DNA of 64,000 bases from Rhizobium sp. 2MFCol3.1 (GTDB lineage Bacteria; Pseudomonadota; Alphaproteobacteria; Rhizobiales; Rhizobiaceae), in assembly GCF_000377565.1 (NCBI RefSeq), contig NZ_KB898357.1, positions 1 to 64,000 of the forward strand, written 5' to 3'. The translations under genes and the position numbers were made by a program. How positions within the stretch are numbered: the stretch's first letter is position 1; every line of letters starts with the position of its first letter. The notes beneath the pieces were generated by a model. The model saw only the letters and a program-made list of their open reading frames with translations. It was not told the DNA's origin and did not search any database. Below, piece by piece: positions 36,967-45,702 of this stretch.

Positions 36967-38261
36967 CAAACTTCTCTTTCGTATTCGTCCAGGCTGTCGT
37001 CGCCAACTCTGCGCGTGCCCACATGCTTGAAATCGGATGGAATATCGGTTTTGCGGATCGGTGTTTCAATACCGCCTTGCCCAATCGTGCCCGGCCCCTG
37101 GTAGAGCAGGATGCGGTCGACATAGCCTGCCTCCAGAAAAAGCCGCGCCGTCTTGGCGCCGCCTTCGACCAGCAGCGAGGAAATGCCGCGGGAGGCGAGT
37201 GCCGGGAGAAGCTGTTCCGGGTGGTAGGGGTGGCAGTAGACGACTTCGACGCCAGCGGATTCGAGGGCTTGGCGGCGGGATTCGAGTTGGGCGGTGGTTT
37301 CAGCGTTGATGTCAGCGGTCGGGATACCCCCCTCTGCCCTGCCGGGCATCTCCCCCACAGGTGGGGAGATTGGCTGGGCTTGCCCGCTCGTTCCAACGTC
37401 TACGTTTTGCGAAGGCGCCCGCAACGAGTCGATCTCCCCCCTTGTGGGGGAGATGTCCGGCAGGACAGAGGGGGGTAAATCTTGCTCCCACGCCTCTGAA
37501 ACCTCCTCACGCCCCACCACGATCACGGGCACCTGCCGCGCCGTCCGTACCAGCTTCGACGTCAACGGCAACTCAAGCAGCGGATCCAGCACAACACGCA
37601 CCGGCGAGCGTCCCTCAAGCCCCGGAACGCGCACCGTCAGTTCCGGATCATCGGCAACGGCGGTGCCGATACCGACAAGAATCGCATCCGTCTCGGCGCG
37701 CAGTTGCTGCACCTCGGCGCGCGCCGCGGGACCGGTGATCGCGATCTGGCCCTCGCCCGTGCGGCCGATCATGCCGTCTTGAGAAACGGCAAGCTTCAGA
37801 ATCACATAGGGACGGTTCTTCGTCTGGCGGGTGAGATAGGCGGCGAGCGAATGGCGGCCCTCTTCTTCCAGCAACCCGGTCTCGACCGTGATGCCGGCAT
37901 CGCGAAGCATGGCGATGCCCCTGCCCGACACGCGTTCATCGGGATCGGTAACGCTGATGACGACGCGGGACACGCCGGATGCGATCAGCGCATCAGCGCA
38001 GGGTGGCGTCTTGCCGTGGTGGGAGCATGGCTCGAGCGTGACATAGGCAGTGGCGCCGCGTGCCAGTTCTCCTGCCTCGGCCAAGGCCTGAGGTTCGGCA
38101 TGCGGACGGCCGCCGACGGCGGTCGTGCCGCGGCCGACGATCTTGCCGTCGCGCACGACGACGCAACCGACGGACGGATTGGTGGATGTCTGGCCGAGAT
38201 GGAGGAGACCCAGGCGGATCGCCTCCTGCATGAATTGCGCGTCGTCTGGCGAGGCGCTCAT
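36966..38261 (-). CDS. ribD: Bifunctional deaminase/reductase RibD with a repeat-derived insertion
   Basis: Deaminates diaminohydroxyribosylaminopyrimidine phosphate, then reduces the ribosyl group in riboflavin synthesis. The N-terminal deaminase domain (residues 1-150) has the zinc motif HAEPQAL and PCSHHGKTPPC. The C-terminal reductase domain runs from about 152 to 431. The product is 431 aa, about 50 longer than most RibD. The excess is residues 263-312, encoded entirely by a palindromic repeat at 37327-37475, between a strand VPVIVVGRE and the region ESRRQALESAGVEV. The reading frame stays open through it. It lies between nrdR and ribE, with a TGATG overlap to ribE. Confidence 0.94.
   Translation of the reverse strand: MSASPDDAQFMQEAIRLGLLHLGQTSTNPSVGCVVVRDGKIVGRGTTAVGGRPHAEPQALAEAGELARGATAYVTLEPCSHHGKTPPCADALIASGVSRVVISVTDPDERVSGRGIAMLRDAGITVETGLLEEEGRHSLAAYLTRQTKNRPYVILKLAVSQDGMIGRTGEGQIAITGPAARAEVQQLRAETDAILVGIGTAVADDPELTVRVPGLEGRSPVRVVLDPLLELPLTSKLVRTARQVPVIVVGREEVSEAWEQDLPPSVLPDISPTRGEIDSLRAPSQNVDVGTSGQAQPISPPVGEMPGRAEGGIPTADINAETTAQLESRRQALESAGVEVVYCHPYHPEQLLPALASRGISSLLVEGGAKTARLFLEAGYVDRILLYQGPGTIGQGGIETPIRKTDIPSDFKHVGTRRVGDDSLDEYEREV
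37327..37475. repeat. RIME-like palindromic repeat element inside ribD
   Basis: A 149-bp element with inverted arms of about 45 bp. The left arm starts CCCCCCTCTGCCCTGCCGGG (from 37327). The right arm read backwards starts CCCCCCTCTGTCCTGCCGGA (from 37475). The arms differ at about five positions. Each arm also folds on itself around CATCTCCCCCACA/GGGGGAGAT. TA flanks the outer C and G runs on both sides. Two self-complementary arms around a centre is the layout of rhizobial RIME-type intergenic elements. Here it sits inside a coding gene. Confidence 0.8.
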
Positions 38262-38264
38262 CGC

Positions 38265-38741
38265 TCAGCTATCCAATGGATCGCGAGCGATCTTGGCGTT
38301 GATCTCCGAGATCACCTTCTCGAAATCCTCGGCATGAGAGAAATCGCGGTAGACCGAAGCGTAGCGCACGAAGCCGACGTCATCGAGGCTCTTCAGCGCT
38401 TCGAGAACCTGCAGGCCAATCTGCTCGGAGCTGATTTCGACTTCGCCGGAGCTTTCCAGGCGCCGCACGATGCCCGAGACCGCGCGCTCTATGCGGTCGC
38501 GGTCGACGGGGCGCTTGCGCAATGCGATCTCGAAGGAACGCACCAGCTTGTCGCGATCGAAAGGCACCCTGCGGCCGGTCTTCTTCGAGACCATGAGCTC
38601 GCGCAGCTGCACGCGCTCGAAGGTCGTGAAGCGACCGCCGCAATCAGGACAGATACGCCTGCGGCGGATGGACGTATTGTCCTCCGCCGGGCGTGAATCC
38701 TTGACCTGTGTGTCTTCCGATCCGCAGAATGGGCAGCGCAT
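38265..38741 (-). CDS. nrdR: Transcriptional repressor NrdR
   Basis: Zinc-ribbon and ATP-cone repressor of ribonucleotide reductase genes. The 158-aa product begins [18 protein letters not shown] and has a second CPDCGGRF knuckle (about 31-38), giving the four-Cys zinc ribbon. The ATP-cone spans about residues 49-139 with [20 protein letters not shown] (about 56-75). Length and order are normal. It starts 9 bases after the glyA stop and ends 3 bases before ribD, so glyA-nrdR-ribD-ribE is one unit. Confidence 0.96.
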   Translation of the reverse strand: MRCPFCGSEDTQVKDSRPAEDNTSIRRRRICPDCGGRFTTFERVQLRELMVSKKTGRRVPFDRDKLVRSFEIALRKRPVDRDRIERAVSGIVRRLESSGEVEISSEQIGLQVLEALKSLDDVGFVRYASVYRDFSHAEDFEKVISEINAKIARDPLDS

Positions 38742-38750
38742 GCGCTATCC

Positions 38751-40049
38751 TTAGCCGATGTAGTCGTACATTGGGAAGCGGCCGGTGAGGTTCATCACCT
38801 TATCGCGTACGGCTGCTTCGACGCTAGCATTGCCTTCGTCGGAGTTGGCCGCCTTCAGGCCATCGAGAACCTCGACGATGAGATTGCCGATTTCCTTGAA
38901 TTCCGCTTCCTTGAAGCCGCGCGTCGTGCCGGCAGGCGCGCCAAGGCGAACGCCTGAGGTGACGAAGGGCTTTTCAGGGTCGAACGGGATGCCGTTCTTG
39001 TTGCAGGTGATGTAGGCGCGGCCGAGCGCTGCTTCCGCGCGCTTGCCCGTGGCGTTCTTCTTGCGAAGGTCGACCAGCATCAGGTGGTTGTCGGTGCCGC
39101 CGGAGACGACGTCGAGGCCGCCTGCGATCAGCGTATCCGACAGCGCCTTGGCGTTCTTGACGACCTGCGCGGCGTAATCCTTGAACTCCGGCTGCAGCGC
39201 TTCGCCGAAGGCAACGGCCTTGGCGGCGATGATGTGCATGAGCGGACCGCCCTGCAGACCTGGGAAGACGGCCGAGTTGAACTTCTTCGCCAGATCTTCG
39301 TCGTTGGTCAGGATGACACCACCGCGCGGACCGCGCAGAGACTTGTGGGTCGTGGTGGTGGCAACGTGGCAATGCGGGAACGGCGACGGATGCTGGCCAC
39401 CGGCAACGAGACCGGCGATGTGAGCCATGTCGACCATCAGGTAGGCGCCGACTTCATCAGCGATCTCGCGGAAGCGCTTCCAGTCCCAGATACGGGAATA
39501 AGCGGTGCCGCCGGCGATGATGAGCTTCGGCTTGTGGGTGCGTGCCTTCTCGGCGACGTCGTCCATGTCGAGCAGGTTGTCGCCTTCGCGAACACCGTAG
39601 GACACGACGTTGAACCACTTGCCGGACATGTTGACCGGCGAACCGTGCGTCAGGTGACCGCCCGAGTTGAGGTCGAGGCCCATGAAGGTGTCGCCCGGCT
39701 GCAGCAGCGCGAGGAAGACGGCCTGGTTCATCTGCGAACCGGAGTTCGGCTGAACGTTGGCGAAGTTGACGCCGAACAGCTTCTTGGCGCGTTCGATCGC
39801 AAGCTCTTCCGCGATATCGACGAACTGGCAGCCGCCATAGTAGCGCTTGCCCGGATAACCCTCGGCGTACTTGTTGGTCATGATGGAGCCCTGGGCTTCC
39901 AGAACCGCGCGGGAAACGATGTTTTCCGAAGCGATCAACTCGATCTCATGACGCTGGCGACCGAGTTCCTTTTGGATCGAACCGAAGATTTCCGGATCGG
40001 TATCGGCAAGCGAGCGATTGAAGAAGGTCTGGGTAGAAGCATTGGTCAT
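38751..40049 (-). CDS. glyA: Serine hydroxymethyltransferase
   Basis: A PLP enzyme interconverting serine and glycine and feeding one-carbon units to folate. The 432-aa product has [19 protein letters not shown] (about residues 96-114), the PLP Lys in [14 protein letters not shown] (Lys near 240), and a normal C-terminus ending MYDYIG. ATG at 40049 follows GAGGAG; the frame to 40064 is unsupported. I found no glycine or SAM riboswitch in the 150 bases upstream. It is the first gene of the nrdR-rib unit. Confidence 0.97.
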   Translation of the reverse strand: MTNASTQTFFNRSLADTDPEIFGSIQKELGRQRHEIELIASENIVSRAVLEAQGSIMTNKYAEGYPGKRYYGGCQFVDIAEELAIERAKKLFGVNFANVQPNSGSQMNQAVFLALLQPGDTFMGLDLNSGGHLTHGSPVNMSGKWFNVVSYGVREGDNLLDMDDVAEKARTHKPKLIIAGGTAYSRIWDWKRFREIADEVGAYLMVDMAHIAGLVAGGQHPSPFPHCHVATTTTHKSLRGPRGGVILTNDEDLAKKFNSAVFPGLQGGPLMHIIAAKAVAFGEALQPEFKDYAAQVVKNAKALSDTLIAGGLDVVSGGTDNHLMLVDLRKKNATGKRAEAALGRAYITCNKNGIPFDPEKPFVTSGVRLGAPAGTTRGFKEAEFKEIGNLIVEVLDGLKAANSDEGNASVEAAVRDKVMNLTGRFPMYDYIG

Positions 40050-40146
40050 CGGCGGGCTCCTCAACTGGAATGCGCTAGGCTATTAGCGCCCTGCCCGTTC
40101 GAGGGCAATACGGAGAGCGACATTTGCTGGGCAATCTACGCGCAAC

Positions 40147-40178
40147 AAAAAACCGCGCCATGAAAGACGCGGTTTTTT
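40147..40178 (-). terminator. Intrinsic terminator downstream of ldtP
   Basis: AAAAAACCGCG, a 10-base loop, CGCGGTTTTTT: an 11-bp stem with runs of six A or T on both sides, 26 bases past the ldtP stop. It can act in both directions. Confidence 0.88.
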
Positions 40179-40203
40179 ATAACTCCGAGGCAGCTTTCGG
40201 CTC

Positions 40204-41508
40204 TTATTGAACCGGCTGCTCCATGCCCGCGGTGGTGTCGAGCGCGAGTTCGGCATTGCCGTCCATCTGGTAGATGTCGTCGCGGAACTGCACGATGCCA
40301 TCAGGCATCCCCCAGGCGGAGATGTAGACGAAGTATACAGGCACTTCCTCGGCCAGCTTGATCGGCGTGTTGACGCGGGTGGTGATCACCTGCTCCATCT
40401 GCTGGCGGGACCACGGAGGCGTGTCGCGCAGCAGCCAGGTGGTCAGGTCGCGAACGTTCTGAACGCGGACGCAGCCGGAGGATTCGAAGCGCATGAGCTT
40501 GTTGAACAGGCCCTGCTGCGGCGTGTCGTGCATATACTCGCCGTTCTTGTTGTAGAAGTTGATCTTCGTCGAGGCCATGGCGTTGATCTTGCCCGGGTCC
40601 TGGCGGAACATCAGGTTCGGCGCTTTTTCGGCGTTCCAGTCGATCGTCTCGGGCGCCACTTCCGTGCCCTTGCCGTCGATCAGACGAATGTTGTTCTTCG
40701 TGAGATAAGTCGGGTCCTTGCGCATCAGCGGCACGATGTCCTTTTCGACGATCGAGCGCGGCGCGGTCCAGTAAGGATTGAGGATGACTTCGTAGATCTT
40801 CGAGTTGACTAGGTGTGTCGGGCGGCTGAGGCGGCCGACAACGGCGTTGTGACGCGTGACGACGCTGCCGTCCTCGATGCCCTCAACATAAGCGGCCGGG
40901 ATGTTGACCATCACGTGGCGACGGCCGAGCTCTTCCGGGAAGGTCTGCAGGCGGATCAGGTTGGTGTTCAGCTGCTGCAAGCGCACGTCGGCCGGGATGT
41001 TCATCGCCTTCAGCGTGAATTCACCGAGCACGCCGTCGGCCGGGAGGCCGTGGCGCGCCTGGAAGCGCTTGACCGCGCCATCGACGTAGGAATCGAAGGA
41101 CGAGGACATGCCGGCTTCCTGCGGCAGGTCGCCGGTAACGAAAAGACGCTGGCGCAGGGCCTGGACGGACTGATCGGTAACGCCGATCTGCAGACGCTGC
41201 TGGCCCGGATTGACCTGCGGCCAACCGCCTGCGGATGCGATCTGCTGATACTGGGCAATCGCCTGCTGAATGCTGGGGACGGACTGCGGTCCGAGGATCG
41301 GGGTGTTCGACACCACAGCGTTTGCCGTACGGGACGCGGCTTTCGCGTCGAACTGGTCGTCCCAGTCACCGCGCTCCGGTGCATTGATGAGCGAATCGAT
41401 CGCCGATTGCGCCAGTGCCGGCGCCGCTACCGAGCTTGCGCCAACGGCTGCGGCAGAAGCAAGAAATGCCCGCCGAGAGAGAGCTTCAGTACCTGTTTTT
41501 TTAGACAT
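40204..41508 (-). CDS. ldtP: L,D-transpeptidase (YkuD/YcbB type), Tat-exported
   Basis: A periplasmic enzyme that forms 3-3 peptidoglycan cross-links or attaches proteins to the wall. The 434-aa product has a Tat-type signal (SRRAFLASAAAVGASSVAAP, cut after ALA at about residue 33). A peptidoglycan-binding region (about 105-170) precedes the YkuD domain (about 190-390), which has HDTPQQGLFNK and the catalytic Cys in SSGCVRVQNVRD. ATG at 41508 follows GGGATG. The MarR-type gene upstream matches the LdtR-LdtP pair described in Liberibacter and Sinorhizobium, so I use that name. Confidence 0.88.
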   Translation of the reverse strand: MSKKTGTEALSRRAFLASAAAVGASSVAAPALAQSAIDSLINAPERGDWDDQFDAKAASRTANAVVSNTPILGPQSVPSIQQAIAQYQQIASAGGWPQVNPGQQRLQIGVTDQSVQALRQRLFVTGDLPQEAGMSSSFDSYVDGAVKRFQARHGLPADGVLGEFTLKAMNIPADVRLQQLNTNLIRLQTFPEELGRRHVMVNIPAAYVEGIEDGSVVTRHNAVVGRLSRPTHLVNSKIYEVILNPYWTAPRSIVEKDIVPLMRKDPTYLTKNNIRLIDGKGTEVAPETIDWNAEKAPNLMFRQDPGKINAMASTKINFYNKNGEYMHDTPQQGLFNKLMRFESSGCVRVQNVRDLTTWLLRDTPPWSRQQMEQVITTRVNTPIKLAEEVPVYFVYISAWGMPDGIVQFRDDIYQMDGNAELALDTTAGMEQPVQ

Positions 41509-41967
41509 GCATCCCAACCACAATAATGCCGCCGCTTGAGAGACCGGTGGCTTTGCCCTTCGTCACCGCGAATAACGCAGTCACTACCCATCCGTTGCCA
41601 CGGCGCACCTCAAATTCTCGCTGCCGGCGATCACATGATCGCGAGCAGGAAAGGCGAGGTTCTCAAAACCCCGGATTCGAAAAGCGCCGATTGCCGTGTA
41701 TTTCCGCTGCCATGCTAATATGGCCAATTCGTGTCTCCGCCGAAAAGTGCAACTTTCGATAGCGATCGAAGCGAAGAATGAACCAAACCATTGCAAGGAT
41801 TCTGCCGGCTAATAGCGGCTAAAAGGCGGCTTGAATACAGGGGTTTAAGGCTCGAAGCGCGGTTGGCCGGCCATGCGTTGCAAAGATGCCACGTCGGCGC
41901 AAACGGCAAAGCCGGACGCGCAGGGAAACGCATCCGGCTTTCTTTGACCTTGGAGGGGTCTGGTTGC
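41509..41967. other. Gene-free region between ldtP and ldtR with a candidate operator
   Basis: 459 bases with no ORF I can support. A perfect 16-bp palindrome TTCGAT-AGCG-ATCGAA lies at 41755-41770. Near the ldtR end, AAAGCCGGA (41908-41916) and TCCGGCTTT (41933-41941) form a 9-bp hairpin with a short T run, probably the ldtR terminator. The middle is AT-rich (CATGCTAATATGG near 41713) and may hold the ldtP promoter. Confidence 0.45.
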
Positions 41968-42483
41968 TTAGAGACGATACATGATCGAGTCGTTCCAGAA
42001 GCGGTCGAGACGGGTCAGCAGCTTGTTCATCTGCGCGAACTCGTCGGTGCCGATGCCGCCGACCTTGTCGATCGATGCCGTGTGGCGCTCATAGAGCTTG
42101 GCAACCGTCTCGGCGATTTCCTGGCCGGTTTCCGTCAGGCTGATGCGAACCGAGCGACGGTCGATGCGCGAGCGCTGGTGGTTGATGAAGCCGAGGTCGA
42201 CGAGCTTCTTGACGTTGTAGGAAACGTTGGAGCCCAGGTAGTAACCGCGAGAGCGAAGTTCGCCGGCGGTCAGTTCCGAGTTGCCGATATTGAAGAGGAG
42301 AAGAGCCTGGATGGCGTTGACGTCGCTGCGACCCTGACGGTCGAATTCGTCCTTGATGACATCCAGAAGACGGCGGTGAAGACGTTCAACAAGATGAAGG
42401 GATTCCATGTAAAGATCGCGGATACCCAGGTCCTGCTGTTCACGGAAGTTCGATACCGCCTGCGGCTTGATTTTCGTATTCAT
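41968..42483 (-). CDS. ldtR: MarR-family regulator LdtR
   Basis: A winged-helix dimeric repressor or activator, 171 aa. The central wHTH region (about residues 59-110) has ELTAGELRSRGYYLGSNVSY as recognition helix region and INHQRSRIDRRSVRISLTET as the wing. The order MarR-regulator then L,D-transpeptidase on the same strand matches the LdtR/LdtP system, in which small molecules alter LdtR binding to the ldtP promoter. ATG at 42483 is the start; a T-rich stretch lies upstream. Confidence 0.88.
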   Translation of the reverse strand: MNTKIKPQAVSNFREQQDLGIRDLYMESLHLVERLHRRLLDVIKDEFDRQGRSDVNAIQALLLFNIGNSELTAGELRSRGYYLGSNVSYNVKKLVDLGFINHQRSRIDRRSVRISLTETGQEIAETVAKLYERHTASIDKVGGIGTDEFAQMNKLLTRLDRFWNDSIMYRL

Positions 42484-42613
42484 GATGACTGCCTCACTGT
42501 TTTGTTTGGCGGTGTTGGTTGTCTTCCCGCCTTGAGACAGACCCTATCGAATACAGATAAAATTCTACTTAAACTGCAGGCTTAACAGTGCCTTACCAAA
42601 ACGCGCTGTTGTA

Positions 42614-43051
42614 TCAGGGTAAATCAACGCTTACCTGCTGCCGGCGCCGGCGCTTCTCCTGCCACAGCAAAAAGCGGAAAACGGCATAGATAATGGCCAC
42701 TGCCGCATGCAGGAGAATGATGAGTTTGTTGGCTCCGAAAATCTCCGGAAGAAAGCCATACATTATGATCTGGCCACCGGCCGCGAGCACCCAGATGACG
42801 GGTCCCCAGGAGACAGCCAGCCATAGCCCGAGAGCCGCCACCGGGAACAGAACTGCAAGGCTGGTGCTCGCCACCTTCCACGGCAGGCTCAGAAGATCGA
42901 AGCGTCCAGCGCCGATCAGCGAGTAGCCGACCAGCATCGCCCAATACTGCAATCCGAACCAGAAACACGAGATCGCGATCAGGCGCAGGAACAGGACAAA
43001 GAGAACGCCGGTGAGCGTGCTTTTCGGTATGGTCGGAGAATCAGCGTTCAT
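42614..43051 (-). CDS. DUF6163-family membrane protein
   Basis: A 145-aa protein with four hydrophobic helices (about residues 13-35, 38-60, 65-100 and 106-130) and a basic tail KRRRRQQ. It matches DUF6163, a family confined to Rhizobiales and close relatives. It lies upstream of ldtR in the same orientation, 130 bases away, and divergent from hemB. The function is unknown; a tie to the LdtR regulon is only positional. Confidence 0.78.
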   Translation of the reverse strand: MNADSPTIPKSTLTGVLFVLFLRLIAISCFWFGLQYWAMLVGYSLIGAGRFDLLSLPWKVASTSLAVLFPVAALGLWLAVSWGPVIWVLAAGGQIIMYGFLPEIFGANKLIILLHAAVAIIYAVFRFLLWQEKRRRRQQVSVDLP

Positions 43052-43199
43052 GCGTCAGACAATAAGAGTGCTGCGGCGTCTTCGCCAGCGGTTGATCGCA
43101 AGCTGTTGATTGGTTGCGGCCATTCGCCCGGTTTGGATTTGTCTGGCGGCATGATAATGAGCGCAGCAACAATTGGAACTGCCAAGAGCTGGAACGATC

Positions 43200-44213
43200 A
43201 TGCAAGACAAGACACACCTCGTCGATGAAATCACGGGCCACCGCCGGATGCGGCGCAACCGCAAGGCCGACTGGACGCGCCGGATGGTGCAGGAGAACCG
43301 GCTGACGGTCGACGATCTGATCTGGCCGGTCTTCGTGGTTCCGGGTTCCAGCATCGTCGAGCCGATCCCCGCCATGCCGGGCGTCAACCGAATGAGCGTC
43401 GACAAGCTGGTGGAAGCCACCAAGGAAGCGGCCGATCTCGGCATTCCGGCTATCGCGACCTTCCCGAACATCGAGATGTCGCTGCGCGACGAGACCGGCT
43501 CAAACAGCCTGGAAGCCAACAACCTGATCAACCAGGCGACAATCGCCATCAAGAAGGCCGTGCCGAATATCGGTGTCATCACCGACGTGGCGCTCGACCC
43601 CTTCACCAGCCACGGCCATGACGGTATCCTGCGCGGCAACGAAATCGTCAATGACGAGACCGTCGAGCACGTGGCACGCGCAGCCGTGATGCAGGCCGAC
43701 GCCGGCTCCGACATCATCTCGCCGTCCGAAATGATGGACGGCCGCATCGGCGCCATCCGCCGGGCGCTCGACGCCGCGGGGCACCAGGATGTCGGGATCA
43801 TGAGCTACGCGACGAAGTTCGCCTCCGCCTTCTACGGCCCCTACCGCGAGGCGATCTCTACCGGCGGACTGCTGAAGGGCGACAAGAAGAGCTACTATAT
43901 CGACCCGGCCAACGGCACCGAAGCGATCCGCGACGCGGCACTCGATGTCGAGGAAGGCGCCGACATGCTGATGGTCAAGCCCGGCCTGCCCTATATCGAC
44001 ATATGCTGGCGGATGAAGGAAGCATTCGGTCTTCCGACTTTCGCCTATCAGGTGTCGGGCGAATATTCGCAGATCAAGGCGGCGGCGATGAACGGCTGGA
44101 TCGACGGCGAAAAGGCGATGCTCGAGACGCTGCTCGCCTTCAAGCGCGCAGGTTGCGACGGCATCCTCACCTATTTCTCCATCGAGGTCGCCAAGATCCT
44201 CGCCAAACGCTGA
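43200..44213 (+). CDS. hemB: Delta-aminolevulinic acid dehydratase (porphobilinogen synthase)
   Basis: Condenses two 5-aminolevulinate to porphobilinogen for heme. The 337-aa product has the catalytic Lys in MSYATKFASAFYGPYR (about residues 201-216) and in MLMVKPGLPYIDI (about 257-269), the two lysines that hold the substrates. The region TDVALDPFTSHGHDGI (about 128-143) has Asp where zinc enzymes have Cys, so this is the Mg-dependent type found in rhizobia. ATG at 43200 is chosen over an upstream TTG at 43173. Confidence 0.96.
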   Translation: MQDKTHLVDEITGHRRMRRNRKADWTRRMVQENRLTVDDLIWPVFVVPGSSIVEPIPAMPGVNRMSVDKLVEATKEAADLGIPAIATFPNIEMSLRDETGSNSLEANNLINQATIAIKKAVPNIGVITDVALDPFTSHGHDGILRGNEIVNDETVEHVARAAVMQADAGSDIISPSEMMDGRIGAIRRALDAAGHQDVGIMSYATKFASAFYGPYREAISTGGLLKGDKKSYYIDPANGTEAIRDAALDVEEGADMLMVKPGLPYIDICWRMKEAFGLPTFAYQVSGEYSQIKAAAMNGWIDGEKAMLETLLAFKRAGCDGILTYFSIEVAKILAKR

Positions 44214-44290
44214 TCGCTTCGCGCTAATATTGCATTCGCAGAGAGCGTCACCATATCAGCGGTAGCCACTCTCGAAAGGAGACCGTAACG

Positions 44291-44749
44291 ATGTCGCTCA
44301 ACCCGAACCCGCTCTATGCCGCACCTGACGATTGGCGCGCCTATAGCGGCACGCTGAGCCGGCGCGTTTTTGCGTTCATCCTCGACTATGTGATCATTCT
44401 GCTGCTCTGCATTCCGGCGGCGGTCATCTTGTTCTTCTTGTCGATCGTCACGCTCGGCCTCGGTTTCTTTCTCTATCCGGCGCTGTTCGTGATCGTCGCG
44501 GGCCTCTATTTCGGCTTTACGGTCGGCGGCTCGAGCCAGGCATCGCTTGGCATGCGGGCGATGGGGATTGCGATCGTGCGCGTCGACGGGCGGGAGATGG
44601 ATTTCCTGACGGCGATCGTTCACCTGGCGCTGTTCTGGATCCTGAACTCGGTTCTGACGCCGCTGATTCTGCTGGTTGGTCTGTTCACCGAACGCAGCCG
44701 CCTGCTGCACGATTTTCTCGTCGGCACGGTGACGGTCAGAACCGCTTGA
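44291..44749 (+). CDS. RDD-family membrane protein
   Basis: A 152-aa inner-membrane protein with three hydrophobic stretches (about residues 31-56, 60-83, 115-135) and the RDD hallmark: SRRVFAFILDYVI (Arg and Asp near the first helix) and SLGMRAMGIAIVRVDG between helices. ATG at 44291 follows GAAAGGAG. It starts 77 bases after hemB and could be read through from it. RDD proteins have been linked to transport; no substrate can be named. Confidence 0.85.
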   Translation: MSLNPNPLYAAPDDWRAYSGTLSRRVFAFILDYVIILLLCIPAAVILFFLSIVTLGLGFFLYPALFVIVAGLYFGFTVGGSSQASLGMRAMGIAIVRVDGREMDFLTAIVHLALFWILNSVLTPLILLVGLFTERSRLLHDFLVGTVTVRTA

Positions 44750-44777
44750 AATCGTTCAAGCCACTGAATTAAGCGGA

Positions 44778-44804
44778 TTTCCCCTCCTTTTGAGGGGAAA
44801 TTTT
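44778..44804 (+). terminator. Intrinsic terminator of the RDD gene
   Basis: TTTCCCCTC, loop CTTTT, GAGGGGAAA, then TTTT: a 9-bp perfect stem 28 bases past the stop. Confidence 0.85.
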
Positions 44805-44836
44805 CGGCCAATATCCGAAAGTATAATCGATCAGAA

Positions 44837-44900
44837 AGCGCGGCTGACTGCCGCGCTGTTGACGTTTTCTTTTCTTAAGTCATGCTGTCATTTCAGCATG
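44837..44900. promoter_or_regulatory. Two inverted repeats upstream of bpt
   Basis: AGCGCGGC/GCCGCGCT at 44837-44857 (8-bp stem, 5-base loop) is followed by a T-rich tract with TTGACG at 44859. Then CATGCTG/CAGCATG at 44881-44900 (7-bp stem, 6-base loop) lies 26 bases before the bpt start. The second may be an operator or a 5'-UTR hairpin near the ribosome-binding site. Confidence 0.4.
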
Positions 44901-44925
44901 CAACCCAAGGACATCTCAGCAGCAG

Positions 44926-45702
44926 ATGAATACGCAGACCACGCCATCTCCGCAGTTTTATCTGACGGCCCCGGCTGCCTGCCCTTACCTTGCGCATGAG
45001 ATGGAACGGAAGGTTTTTACACATCTCGTCGGGCCACGCGCCGCCGAGATGAATGACATCCTGACGCAGGGCGGATTTCGCCGCTCTCAGAACATCGCCT
45101 ACCGCCCGGCCTGCGAGGCCTGCCGGGCCTGTGTATCGGTCCGCATTCTCGCCGACGAATTCGAGCCGACCAAGTCGATGAAGCGGGTCATCGCGACCAA
45201 TTCCGATATCATCTCGACCGAATTTCCGGCGCAGCCATCGAGCGAGCAATATTCGCTGTTTCGCCGCTATCTCGATTATCGCCACCAGCAGGGCGGCATG
45301 TCCGACATGACGGTGCTCGACTATGCGATCATGGTCGAGGATACCCACGTCAACACCAAGATCATCGAGTATCGCCGGCGTGTCGAGGGATCAGGACTGG
45401 AGACGCGGCCAAGCGGCGAACTGATCGCAGCGGCTTTGACCGACACGATGAGCGACGGGCTCTCGATGGTCTACTCCTACTTCAATCCCGATCTCGACAA
45501 GCGCTCGCTCGGCACCTTCATGATCCTCGATCATATCAGGCGGACAAAAGCACTCGGCCTGCCGCATGTCTATCTCGGCTACTGGGTTCAAGGCTCGCGG
45601 AAAATGGACTACAAGACCCGCTACCAGCCGCAGGAACACCTGACAGCACGCGGCTGGGAACGTTTCGATCCCACATCCCTTCCCGAAGGTAGCCAACCCT
45701 AA
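44926..45702 (+). CDS. bpt: Aspartate/glutamate leucyltransferase (Bpt), arginyltransferase family
   Basis: Transfers Leu, or Arg in related enzymes, from tRNA to N-terminal Asp or Glu, marking proteins for ClpAPS. The 258-aa product shows the ATE/Bpt pattern: [21 protein letters not shown] N-terminus with [24 protein letters not shown] (two Cys pairs, about residues 51-70), and the C-terminal [20 protein letters not shown] (about 217-236). Leucyl rather than arginyl transfer is inferred from bacterial homologues. It follows an inverted repeat and ends at the DMT gene start. Confidence 0.9.
   Translation: MNTQTTPSPQFYLTAPAACPYLAHEMERKVFTHLVGPRAAEMNDILTQGGFRRSQNIAYRPACEACRACVSVRILADEFEPTKSMKRVIATNSDIISTEFPAQPSSEQYSLFRRYLDYRHQQGGMSDMTVLDYAIMVEDTHVNTKIIEYRRRVEGSGLETRPSGELIAAALTDTMSDGLSMVYSYFNPDLDKRSLGTFMILDHIRRTKALGLPHVYLGYWVQGSRKMDYKTRYQPQEHLTARGWERFDPTSLPEGSQP

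Noticed and set aside
40050..40200. Glycine or SAM riboswitch upstream of glyA
   Set aside because: The only structured element there is the ldtP terminator and a short GCCCT/AGGGC pair; no riboswitch core is visible.
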